In this document: piece by piece, positions 1 to 10,752 of the stretch
How positions within the stretch are numbered: the first letter of the stretch is position 1
Layout of the letters: every line of letters starts with the position of its first letter
Assembly: GCA_007258455.2 (NCBI GenBank)
Contig: VDFB02373365.1
Span: 218,359,765 to 218,423,764, forward strand
Length of the DNA stretch: 64,000 nucleotides
Source: Sequoia sempervirens
Lineage: Eukaryota > Streptophyta > Pinopsida > Cupressales > Cupressaceae
Direction: 5' to 3'
The notes under the pieces: generated by a model
What the model was told of the DNA's origin: nothing
What the model saw: only the letters and a program-made list of their open reading frames with translations
Databases searched by the model: none
Program-made: the position numbers and the translations under genes

Positions 1-1586
1 ATTGTTCTTATGTTATAATGTTAGTAAATATAATTCTTGAAATTATTAAAAATATAATAATATCTATAGATTATCTATTATGTAAATTATTTATTCATAG
101 AAACTGGTTAAATGTGATTGTTGGGTGTGTTTACACATAATGTTCAAAATGTTTATTTTTATTTCATCAAAATTAGTGAAGTAAGATTCGTATTGTAAAC
201 TTAATACACTTTAGTTTATGCTAATCTTTATAGTTTGTTTATTATGAATTTTTAATTCATTGAGATTAATTTAATGAAATTATTAGTTGTGTATATATTC
301 ATAACGTTAGTGATGTTTGCTTCATTTCCTTAAAGACTAGGAAAGTGAAAATCAAATTGACAAGTTTAATATACTTCAATTTATGTTGCTCTAACTACCA
401 TGCTTATTTTACTTGGGGGTATAACTTGTAAATTTTGTTATCTTAAGAAACCTCTTGGAGACTATATGGTATGTTCCTAGTGGAAGATGTAAACCTTTGT
501 GGTTGTGAATTTTACGCTTGGTAGCTACCCCTAGAATTTTATGTTGAGTCATGTTATAGAAAGAGTGGCTTGCGGTAGGCGTCGAAATCCTTAAGAGATT
601 GTCTAGGTAACTTATTGTAGGTGTGTAAATTCAATGAAAACCTAACTAATGTATTAGGGGTTGGGTAGAACTAAACATTAACTCAGATAAAGTTTACCTC
701 GCCTACTTTCTTAATGCTCTGTTTAGATTGAGAAAAGGCTAAGAAGGCTTGGAATGGCAAGTCAACCATCTTATCTTCCTAAAAGATGTAGCAATTCCAC
801 ATTAGTCTGCATAGGGGCCGGGAATCAGTAGAGGCTACCAGGGTAACTCTTGGAGAGGGCCGGTAGTCTAGGAAGATTCACTAGGGTAACCTATCCTGAG
901 AATGTGATGACACTCTTAGTCTATTTCATGATTGTGATTCCTTGTGTTGTGTTATTTTTAGTTGTGTTCTATTATTGAGAGTTTATATGTTATGATTTGT
1001 TATCATTGTGTCGTAATGTGAGTGTAAGCCACGTAAATGTTATGTTTTGTCTTCATTGTTTGAGGACCTGTCATTGTTTCCTAGCACGGAGGGAGTGGAC
1101 CTTTGGGTTCCACATGGTTGGGTGGAAACCGTGCTACACCTTCCTTGGATTTTCTTGTAGTTGATCCTATGCTTGCAGCTGGTTCCAGTAATTTCATTGT
1201 TCGTGACTATGGATGTGGAGCATTTTCATGGATGTGGATGTCTGTTGTGACATGTTCACTATCTACTTTGCAAATTTACCTCTTGTATAAGAGTGTTCAT
1301 ATTGTACCATCATTTTGATGTATTGAGATGCATTGAAATCTCACTTGTTGTAATCTGGACATGGATATTTCACAGTATTAAGTTTTGTAAACTGGAACAT
1401 TCATGACATTAAATTTGTCCTTATGTTTATGATAATGTGTTGAGTTTATTTATTAGTATTAAGTAACATGGTGTTGGGAAACCTTATGGCAATTGTGTAA
1501 TTAAATATTTTAAAAAAACTAAAAATTGTTCGGTTAAGTTTATTCTTTACACTTTGTTTTAATGGTAACCAAGGCAGGGCATTACA
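1..1586 (+). mobile_element. LTR, right end only (element extends left of window)
   Basis: No credible coding frame is present. The segment ends at GGCAGGGCATTACA (last base 1586), directly against a DUF247 tail relic that begins at 1587. An almost identical terminal wording, GGGGCATTACA, closes the LTR of the large minus-strand element at 49662-58060, so I read this as the 3' end of an LTR in plus orientation. No primer binding site follows, which fits a 3' LTR or a solo LTR. The left end, any internal region and the second target duplication lie outside the window. The superfamily is not determined. Confidence 0.5.
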
Positions 1587-1690
1587 CACCAAGTAATGTC
1601 TGTACAGTAGCACTAGAAGAATAAGTGTCTATTTATGTTGGCAAGATTTAAAAGGGAAAATTACTTGGATAAATGTTAACCCTAATATCA
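1587..1690 (-). pseudogene. DUF247 C-terminal tail relic (copy D)
   Basis: On the minus strand this stretch reads LTFIQVIFPFKSCQHK followed by a stop. That matches the last residues of DUF247 copies A (stop at 6989) and C (stop at 49408), and the following 3' flank (TAATGTCTGTACAGTAGCAC and so on) is also shared with copy A. About 17 codons and some 3' flank remain. The rest was lost or lies beyond the LTR that ends at 1586. DUF247 (Pfam PF03140) proteins are plant-specific membrane-anchored proteins of mostly unknown function. This is a fragment and cannot be expressed as a protein. Confidence 0.6.
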
Positions 1691-3050
1691 TAATTCCACT
1701 AGTATATTGACTTCCTACTAATCAGTGTGATATATATCATTTATTGAGTTATTAGTTAAAGACAAGAGTTGTGTTATATGTATTCTAGTTCAACTTCTAG
1801 GAATCATGTTACTCTCATAAGGATACGTGGAGAGAAGATGAATGACCTATATTACATTTTATTTTTTCCTCACTCTTCCTATGTTTCTTTCTATATCCTA
1901 CTATTTTTTTAGATGATGTGACATGTTTATCTCTCTCACAATCCATGTTGACCCAATCAGAAACCATTATTTATATATTCTACTTATCACTCTACTTACT
2001 TTACTCTTCATTTGTGATGAGTATTCTATATTCTTGAAGTATTGTTAGATGCATCACTATATATCTTATCATATTATAAAATAAACACAAATTGATTGTT
2101 CCATAATGTACTTATTTCTATATATATTTGTTTCCATGATTATGTCACTTTTGATGGCATACTATGGACAAACTATCTGGTAGACCATTCTTCAATAGAA
2201 ACATATCCTTTTCCTACCCATATTCCCTTAGGGAAAGGTTAGCTCTTAGTCTCTAGGGGTATGTCATCTCCCACAAATGATGGACTTCATCTTAATTTTA
2301 CTCCCACCCACATATTTAATTAAAATAAGAAAATTGGAGTACTTACATATTTTTTCGCATCCAAGCATACACCTTATCCTTTTCTTTCTTCATTTTTTGT
2401 CACACACCATACTATATTTTATATTATTTTTGTTAACATGATCATTCATTTAACTTATCTTATGCTCATTATGTACCCCCACCACATCATTTTCTCTTTC
2501 CTTATACATTTGATGAAAATGAATATAACTTCCAGGGCCTTTCTCTATATTTTTTTTATATTATATTACTATACCTTTTTCCTCCACATTCTTCTTTGGT
2601 TACTCATTTATCATGCACATCAACTTCATTTCTACCCCTTCCATATGATTCCATTCTCAACACAACTCTCTCTCACCCTTCTCTTTTCCCCCTCTCCACT
2701 AAAATGATTATTTCTATCCTGTATAATCATATATCCTACATAATCATTCATAGATCCCTTGATCCACATTATTATATTATATCCCATGAGTAGACTATAA
2801 TATTTTGGCCCCAATCCATAATACTTATATTTTGGCCCATAAACCACACTTTTTCAATATCACCTAGTGAAATATTTATGTTATCCCTTATGATTCATGT
2901 TATTTATGATTCATACCAAAAACTTATGCTAGCCTAGGAATCATATATCTATCTCTTCTAGTTCCATCCTCTCTTGGATGCACTTATCTTTATATGAATA
3001 TCCTTTTTTTTATTCAAGGGGTAAACACTTTTGAACCGGAGCTATGAACT
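1691..3050. other. AT-rich intergenic DNA, no gene seen
   Basis: Homology to the DUF247 flank stops near 1690. The rest is AT-rich with pyrimidine-rich stretches around 2340-2710. The longest frames (89 codons at 2438 and similar) are low-complexity and match no family I recognise. I see no repeat ends or RNA gene here. Confidence 0.5.
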
Positions 3051-3063
3051 AGAATACAACCAC

Positions 3064-3345
3064 TCAAAAATACCACCCCAATGGGGTTTGAACCTTTGTG
3101 GCAAGAACAACAATGCCACCATTAAACCAACAGACCATGCCACTATTGGTAGAATTTAATATTAAGGTTTGGGCCTTGGTTGTTGGCACTACAGGCAAGA
3201 AACCCCACCAATTCACCAAGGAACCTCCCCTTAATATGAGGGTAAACAACAAACTCCATTCTTGACATGGTAGAGAGTGACCCCACGAGGTTTGAACCTT
3301 GGTTGTTGGCTCTCCAAGCAAGAATCCCCACCATTTCACCAAAGG
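3064..3345 (-). repeat. Cluster of three tRNA-like modules (SINE-like)
   Basis: On the minus strand three similar modules follow one another. Each starts with an A-box-like TGGTGAAATGGTGGGG, TGGTGAATTGGTGGGG or TTGGTTTAATGGTGGC, and each has a B-box-like GGTTCAAACC 25-45 bases later (complements at about 3289-3300, 3166-3177 and 3085-3096; the middle one has decayed to GGCCCAAACC). Such internal RNA polymerase III promoter halves are the mark of tRNA-derived SINE heads. I could not find a clean poly(A) tail or target duplication, so this may be a composite head or several SINE insertions. The 92-codon minus frame across it is incidental. Confidence 0.5.
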
Positions 3346-3359
3346 GTATCCCCCTTATA

Positions 3360-6300
3360 TGAATATCATTTATCTACATGTATACTTTAAATTAATTTCA
3401 CATGTTATACAATATGTATACATATTATTCAATTATAATTTTGATGCAATATGACTTATTTTGTAGGATATGTTTCCCTAGCATATTTATCTTATAAGTC
3501 ATATAACATTTGGTTTTACATGATACAATTTTTCATACTATATATATTTTATAAATTTCAAGCCAACATAAAAATCATTAAACCAACAAAAATGCATCAC
3601 ACCCTTTATAAATTGACACAAGTTAACTTTAGCAGCTTTTTTTAATGTACTTTAGCATAGCTCTTGCACCTAGTGACATAGACCGACTAAAGTTAGGGAG
3701 ATTTATGGAATTTTAGAAATTGCTATGCATTATATAGCTTAAATGTTATAAGTTGCACATAATTTAGGGCCCACTACCATAGAAGGTCTTAGGTCACATT
3801 TAACATATTCCATAATCCTTCAACCCAACCCAAAAAATACCAACCTTTGTTAAACCGTATGGTTCTATTAAATATTAAGTTCTTCTAAATATCTTCCTTT
3901 AGTGTCTTATAGTTTAGGCATAGTTTCTAAAATCATAAATTTATGTCTATGGTTCTCTTTTAATAACATTAATTTGACCATGATAGTTTTCATAGAAAAT
4001 AAAAAGCATAAATATTTGAAAGCGGATCATGACAACACATTTTAATAGCTCCCAAATTATTATTTTTTGCATGAAAATTAATGTCATTACTTCCAAAAAT
4101 GATTTCTTAATAGCTCCCACATTTGTACATATCCTCTTTCTCCAAACCAAACTAATTATACTCTCTTTAAAAAGGAAATCAATTTGTCTAAAATGGTTCC
4201 AATAATCAATCTTCCATTTTATATACTCTCTTGCAATTTCTCTAGATTAAAAATATTCACGTTTTCCTATTTTTTATTTAATATTCATAATATATTCTAT
4301 AACATTCTAAAAATATATTTGTTCTTTCGTTTGTGGATATTTCAGTTTTATTCCTAATTTTATACATTCACTAAGTTATGAGATTCAATTGTCGAGATCT
4401 TTCATATTGACAAGAGTGTACTTTACAAAATAATGTATTTTCAATTTTATTGGTAAAAGGTTTATATAATTTTGTTTCTAATTTTATTTTTCACAATTTG
4501 TAACCATTTTACATATTTTTTATTAAAAATGCATTGAAGCGTTTTTATTTTATACATCCTTTGAATAAGAGGTGTAATACTATTGCACTTTAATTATTTC
4601 CAAAATGAATTGTATTCCTATTTTTATTTTATTAAGAGAAATAAGTGGAGGTAAAGTCGTTATCTTAAGCTCCTTTATTTTTCCTTATTTTCTTTCCTCA
4701 CAACCTCCATGAAACAATTATGAACTTGAAGATAGAAAAAGGTCCATCAACTTCTTCCACCAAAAACCTTATCAATAAGTCTTTGTAGGTGAATAACATA
4801 ACAAACTTTCAACACTAACAACTCCTCCCTATGAATTGGAAAATGATTACTATCTGACTCCTCTAAACCAACCACCTAATAATCAAATTCTACATCTTGT
4901 AATTATATTTAAAATTGAATAAAAACATCATTAAAATAGATACACTATTTAAATGTAATGCCTCTTTAACCCTACATTCTTCAAGCAGTACATTAACTTT
5001 CATATACAAAATAGATTTTGTTTTACCTCTCAAATTAAAAATAAAAAAGATTATCATTGCACATTAAGATAAAGAAGAGATCAATAAATGAAACCTCATA
5101 CTTTTCCCACCAACAAAAATTATAGTTTCCACACTTAGTGAGAAAATGTATAATTTTCCATTCCATTCTATGTAGAAATTCAATGGCTAATGCCAATTTG
5201 TAGTTGTAAACACTTTTCTATCAAGTTACAAGAATTTCAAACAAGTCCTCATTACCTCCATTCTCTCAACTAGGTAACTAAAATATAATTAATATAAACA
5301 TGGAAAAGGGATTAAAAAATTCCATTTGGTATCCAAGTTCAGCAAGGAAAATAGATGTCAAACTATATACTTCACCTACTATTTTAAAAATTCACACCAA
5401 CTTGAAAATATCAATAAATCTAATAGAATAAAATAAGACTAAATAAAAATACACCAACTATTTCAATTCCAAACTAAACTATAAAACATAAACAAATAAA
5501 ATATTTCAATTCCAAACTAAAATATAAAACATAAACACATAAAATACTTATGGTAGAGAAAACTAGAATTTAGATTCCAAACCAAGTATATTCCAATACA
5601 CTCAGTAGTTCCATTGGCACAAGAGATAATTGAAATTCATTTTTCTTCCTTAAATTCAATTTATTTAAAAATATAACTTCAACAACAATGCATTACCAAT
5701 TCTAATTGTATTCCTCTCCCAAATTTTTCATTGCATATTTTGATAGTACTTGATGGGTCAAAATGTGCATGAAACCTAAATCCTACACCATTATAGCACT
5801 TACATCAATAAAAAATAAATAATAAATATAACTTTGTATTACATGAGGATAGTTTACATTTTGTCCAAAAGGCCTCTACAAGGTACAAACTAAAACTACA
5901 AACTAAAACTATCATATGAGAGACTTCTTGTTCAACCACCTAACCACCTATACAACTAATGACAAAATTAACTACTAAAAATACACCAAGTTAATATAAT
6001 GTATATAATAAAAGCAATATAAATCGTAGGTTATAATTCTAAGTCCAAACACACTAACATGAATTTAGGATTATAAGGAACTAAAAAGGAAAATTTATAT
6101 TGTGAAAATAAAATAATTGCTTCTATTTTACTATCAATGCAAGATGCTCATGCTAGTTCAAACACTACCAGTTTAGGTATAAGTTTTCATTAAAGTGGCT
6201 CAAATGATTAGGTATTTAGGCTAGAACCTCTTTCCAATCGTGATTTCACATCAAGGTCAATTTGATATAAATAAGTGTTACAATCAACATAGTTCCTTCC

Positions 6301-6400
6301 ATTGAGGTTGGAGATTCATTTTGCATCACTCTAGTTAAGGGGGGTGGCTTTCATGGAAATAAAGTTTCGTTCTTGATTTTTTTTATTATTTTCTTAATTT
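3360..6400. other. AT-rich intergenic DNA, no gene seen
   Basis: About 3 kb of very AT-rich sequence without convincing coding frames. The only structure noted is the 43-bp tandem duplication at 5460-5546, listed separately, and a weak tRNA-like stretch near 6200 discussed under rejected items. It is probably old, decayed transposon or intergenic DNA. Confidence 0.5.
5460..5546. repeat. 43-bp tandem duplication
   Basis: Two adjacent copies of a unit beginning TTTCAATTCCAAACTAAA (first at 5461, second at 5504) differ by only two or three bases. This is a local slip duplication in AT-rich DNA, with no function implied. Confidence 0.8.
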
Positions 6401-6988
6401 AAAATCATATGGATTTAATTATCTTATGTATCTTTTAAGAATTAAAATGTCACATTTTTCAAGCATGTATTTTTACTAGAAATGAATACTTCTAATTGAA
6501 ATCTCATTACTATTCACTAATTGTTGTAATCTTTAATTACTCTAGACATATTATTGTCTAGAATTTTTTAAATGACCATGACAACATATAAATAACCAAT
6601 TGAATATCACCTTTGAAAGTTCAACAAAATACCCCTTGTATAAAAGGTCACAAATATCCTTCTCTAACTAAATGGGAATTTTTTTTTACCAAATTAAAAG
6701 CATATGTGTGAAAAAATCTTATAAACTATTACCTAAAACATTCTCCAACTCATTTTAATATACATTTACCTTATAATCTTAAAATTATTGATACCGTCGA
6801 AAAAAAATCTCCACTATAAAACCAAATCACTTAATATATACTAACATAGATGTAAACTCAAGTTAACAATTAAGTTATACTCTTGAACTTCATTTAATCA
6901 ACGAGCTCCCACTATAATTATTTACAAAAGTAGGCTAATATTTAAACACCGAGTAGTGTCTGTATGGTAGCACTGGAAGACTGTGTCT
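6401..6988. other. Downstream flank shared by DUF247 copies
   Basis: Non-coding. The stretch from about 6570 (AAATGACCATGACAACATAT) to 6960 is recognisably similar to 30440-30640 and to parts of 31.4-32.9 kb, which lie downstream of DUF247 copy B. It shows that the duplicated unit includes gene plus 3' flank. No element ends are seen. Confidence 0.5.
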
Positions 6989-8583
6989 CTATTTGTGTTG
7001 GCATAATTTAAAAAGGCAAATTACTTGGATAAATGTTAACCCTACAAGCATAATTTTGCCCCAAAAGTGAGAGAAATACCCATGGCTTTGAACAATTAAC
7101 CATAATGAATTCGATTAATAGCCCAATATAGTGAGGCCATAGAATTTTCCACCACTTTTTCGGTTAACGATTTATGGATGAAGCAGCATTTTCAATAGAA
7201 TCGTACCTGGGCATCATTTCTATGATCTCACCATAGAATTCCAAATATGTGCAATCTCATCATCACTTACAAGCTTGCTGGTAATGATGCCCTCTCGTCT
7301 CAAGATACCCACGTCCCCGCTGGTTTTAATCAGGTCGTTCATTAGAATGGCATACCTTGTAATGGGTTTCTCTTCGTCTTGGGAGCACAGTTCCAAGGCA
7401 ATCATGTTTCTGAATATCACTTCTGCTCTGTTATGTGCTTTGAACTCAGACAAATACAATGTGGAATTGCTCTCTTTAAACTTAATGTGACTAATTCCTT
7501 TTTCATTACCCTCCAATTTCTTGATTTTCACTCCTGCTCTTCTGAGTTCCTTTACAGTTGGAACATGTTTTCCTATCTCTTTTGAAGGAGATATGCAGTT
7601 CTGAACATGATCCAAAATGACAAATATGATTCCCAACATGAGCAAAATGACAAGAAATGGGGAGGAAAGTAGTAGGATTATGGCATATCCTAATTGATTA
7701 AAATACCATTTTATACATTGACACTTTGTGAAGCCCTCCCTCTTAGAACTATATGGAAATTCGGATAGAAGGTTCAGTACGTAAGAAATCATACCTCTTG
7801 GAGACTACAGAAAAGTGAGAATCACATCAATAAAAAAACATGAGACGACCACCTTTTGTGCGGCTCAATACGTGAGAAATCATCTCTTGGAGCTTTCAGT
7901 AAAGTGAGAATCAAGTCAATATACCTGACTGCGAACTGCAGGAGTTGGTGGTTGGGCTGTCAACAATGTAGTCATGAAGCAATTGCAAGATATCAGATTC
8001 TTTTTTGTGATCCCGAATCCTCCCTTCTGCTACTTGGATTGTGGATAAATTTCTCAGAGCTGACTCAAACCAGATACCATCATTTCATTCAACAATATGA
8101 ACCCTAACTTCCTCCAAAACCCAGATTGGTAGTTGATTTTCCATCTTGAGTATATCTTTCACAATTTCTGTCGACTGATGATGATGTCGTTTACTGCTAA
8201 GCGTAGTATCGAAAGAAGCCGACACTCTTTTCTCTGGATCTTCTCGGAACTTATCGAGGACCTCTAGAACAAAACAGGCATCTCTTACTATTCTCCTTAA
8301 GCTTTTCCATCACCGATTTTATGCCACCTTTACTGATGATTTTAAGGTGTAGTTTTCTTGCCACTTCTGACTTAATAAGTTCTATGTCATCATCCAATAC
8401 ATTAGTTTTTCTGAAATGGTAAGGACCCAAATAGAACAACTCAGTATTTTTACTCAGTAGAGACTTTGGAACAGTATGAATGAGATCATCATGGGATTTA
8501 TCTTCTCTGCTTTCGCCCATTAAACTTGATTCAACTGCAACAATCCACTCGAGGTCTGTTTTCTCCATATTTTCCATCTTCAA
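6989..8583 (-). pseudogene. DUF247 family protein, copy A (decayed, nearly full length)
   Basis: The N-terminal frame (8583 down to 8251) contains the DUF247 signature: an IHTVPKSLL segment followed by FYLGPYHF. The middle (8250-7930) reads LKMENQLPIWVLEEV, the family's D/E-NQxP segment, then LLHDYIVD. The C-terminal frame (7792-7220) has a hydrophobic helix (AIILLLSSPFLVILLMLG), then PTVKELRRAGVK, IALELCSQDEEKPITRYAI and GIITSKLV, which match the family's C-terminal half. In the same frame, homology to copy C continues through several stops to a final stop at 6989 (VICLFKLCQHK). The helix upstream of the PTVKELRRAG block is unusual, because angiosperm members carry the anchor at the C terminus. 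A 75-bp duplication and in-frame TAG stops break the frame; an intron near 7810-7928 is a possible alternative for part of the disruption. Family members are plant-specific; some act in self-incompatibility, most are uncharacterised. Confidence 0.75.
7775..7928. repeat. 75-85 bp imperfect tandem duplication within DUF247 copy A
   Basis: 7775-7843 (GTACGTAAGAAATCATACCT, then GGAGACTACAGAAAAGTGAG) repeats at 7861-7928 (ATACGTGAGAAATCATCTCT, then GGAGCTTTCAGTAAAGTGAG). Copy B has no such duplication at the equivalent place. The minus strand here also holds a plausible splice donor (CAG|GTATATT near 7924) and acceptor (TTTCTGTAG near 7810), so the duplicate could be an intron remnant. Confidence 0.65.
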
Positions 8584-8589
8584 CGCACC

Positions 8590-10100
8590 CCAAGATGATC
8601 TGAGTATAGCTAGATAGAAATGTTAAGCTATGCAATAATAAAATGAATGTTTCCTTCGATCCCAACTAGAAATACTGTAGTTATTAATTAATCTTTACTC
8701 TGGAACCTCACACCAATCTCAATCTTATCTGTAACCTCACACCAATCTCAATCTTAGCTGGAACTCTTTTGGCCGGCAGAAGTTGTGACTAATTGTAATT
8801 TAAATGAAGTAAGTTTTACATTATTTTATTTTTTTAATTTCAGTATAGGCAATTATTGATTTTTCAGTAGCTAAAAAATTTATGAACAAGGGAAATGTTC
8901 GCAAACTTTCCATTCTAATTAACAAATACAGCACATTAAATTTGCAACAACTAGAACATTAAACTAGTGGTTTGTGGGTCTCATTACATTGACAATAGTA
9001 ACAATGTACATCGTTCTATTTAAAATTTATATATTAACGTTAGCTAGTAACTAAAATAGATAAATGCTCACTATTTTATTATTTGTAGGCGATAAAATTT
9101 CCATGTCATATAATAAATAATTGTTAAATTGTGAATTTTGAAAGTAGAAGAAATTAAAAAAATTACAATTAATTATTATTTTTTAAATGGAAAAATTAAG
9201 ATAATTAAATGTTTTTAAAATAAATTTTAAAATTATAAATTATAGGTGAATAAATTTTCTTAAACTAGATTAGTATATGATGTATTTATAAATAAGTTAA
9301 ATGAGATAAATTGATGCCTATGAAATTGGAGAGCCATAGTACAAAATGATTCTATAGAAAAATAGAGTACATAATGAATAGAAAAACTCACTAGAGAAAT
9401 AAGTGTGCACTATGTCTAAATGTCAAAGAAGAATTTATATAATCTAAAATCTAGAATTTAACAACCTACTAAGGAATAAAAAAGAGTGGACATATAGGAA
9501 AAGTTAAGAAAATCACTTCTTGCTACAATGAAGAGTCTCTTGGAGTTTGGTAATAGAAAGTTTGCCACAAAGAAGAATACTTAAGTCAAGAGTTAAGTGA
9601 TCCATAAAATATTTAATAAGAATTCAAGGATTAACTAATATATTAAATGATTTTCTATTTTTTAATATAAAGAGTTTTATTTTTAGAGAAGGATATATAT
9701 TTTGAGAAAAAAAAAAAAAACTAATAAAAACTCACATAAAAGTTATATTTTATTTTGGAAACTTCTAATGTGTAGAAAATTATTTTTTATATTGTAGTGA
9801 CAATGATCTTGTTACATTATTTATTACCTTGAGAAGATAAACATAAGAGAGACTGTATCTTTCTACTCTCTATTTTTATATCTCCTTTAGTGAATAACTA
9901 AACTCTCTCAAAAAAAAATTCTTATCTTCCAACAAATCAAATCATGTTTTAAATTCAAAATTTTCCCCCTTATATATATTTTTGAATAGCAAGGTGCTCT
10001 TGTGACGCAAAATAATTTTTACATATATCAGTATACCTTAGGATGAAGTGAAGTACAAATGATAAATTAAGGCACTCATGTGAACCAAAAGAATAGTTAT
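8590..10100. other. Upstream flank of DUF247 copy A, AT-rich, no gene
   Basis: Contains the 29-bp tandem duplication at 8704-8761. The rest is AT-rich, with an A-run near 9707-9720. No coding frame longer than about 60 codons and no recognisable promoter element can be defended. Confidence 0.5.
8704..8761. repeat. 29-bp tandem duplication
   Basis: The unit AACCTCACACCAATCTCAAT starts at 8704 and again at 8733, and the two 29-bp copies are nearly identical. It lies about 120 bp upstream of the DUF247 copy A start codon. Confidence 0.85.
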
Positions 10101-10107
10101 ACATATA

Positions 10108-10752
10108 TCAGTATACCTGTATATTCATTCTATTCTCATAAGTATGGGCTACCACACTATAAGGAGCCATAGAAAGATGAGGACAATCACTATCAAATGA
10201 AACACCATTAATAGAACAAATCCTTTTAGGAGAAGAACTAGTTGGATTTAAGTAAATGACTGATCTCTTAGGCCTTTTAGGGGCAACAAAGACATAGATT
10301 ACATTTATAGAATCATCACAACTAGTAGAATAATTATTTGAATAAAGATTCTCAACATCGATCCAAGGAGGATTAGATGTGGAAGGAGATTCATCATTCG
10401 CTAACACATCATTTCTAGAAGAGAGTGCATTAGAACAAAGATTAGACTCATCATTCACCATTGCAATGTCTCTAGAAGAGAGTGCATTGGAATGAAGAGA
10501 TTCATCATTCACTAATTCATCATCTCTAGGAGAGTGTGCATTGAAATGAATAGAAGGTAGAGTAACATTAAGAAAGGTATCAATGATTTCATCTTCTTGC
10601 AACAAGATATCCTTCAAAGCGGGAGGAATCTCATGAGAAGGATTAAAGATACAAAGTGACATGGGAAAAGCCAAGTCACTATCACATGCATGAAATGGAA
10701 TATCATTAACATTTTGAACAAAATCAAATATTGAACTAATAAAAAAAAGATA
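10108..10752 (-). CDS. Unidentified frame with internal peptide repeats
   Basis: A minus-strand frame of 188 codons from the ATG at 10674, open further upstream to about 10750. I recognise no family. The N-terminal part is FPMSLCIFNPSHEIPPALKD. The centre holds three imperfect repeats of about 19 residues with the pattern SNALSSRD...VNDES (10395-10545 in DNA). The C-terminal part is APKRPKRSVIYLNP. A possible splice donor (ACAG|GTATAC) lies at the 3' end near 10108-10103. It could be an exon of a host gene or part of an unrecognised retroelement. The neighbourhood (10.8-12.6 kb) gives no domain to decide. There is no evidence of expression. Confidence 0.35.
   Translation of the reverse strand, partial: YLFFISSIFDFVQNVNDIPFHACDSDLAFPMSLCIFNPSHEIPPALKDILLQEDEIIDTFLNVTLPSIHFNAHSPRDDELVNDESLHSNALSSRDIAMVNDESNLCSNALSSRNDVLANDESPSTSNPPWIDVENLYSNNYSTSCDDSINVIYVFVAPKRPKRSVIYLNPTSSSPKRICSINGVSFDSDCPHLSMAPYSVVAHTYENRMNIQVY

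Noticed and set aside
1103..1318. 71-codon plus frame starting MGSTWLGGNRATPSL
   Set aside because: It lies within LTR-type sequence, matches no family, and is of a length expected by chance.
2438..2793. Overlapping hydrophobic frames of 65-89 codons
   Set aside because: They reflect pyrimidine-rich low-complexity DNA and overlap each other in different frames and strands.
6180..6370. Possible SINE: GTGGCTCAAATGATTAGG resembles a tRNA D-arm and is followed by a T-rich stretch
   Set aside because: I could not find a convincing B box at the right distance or flanking target duplications.
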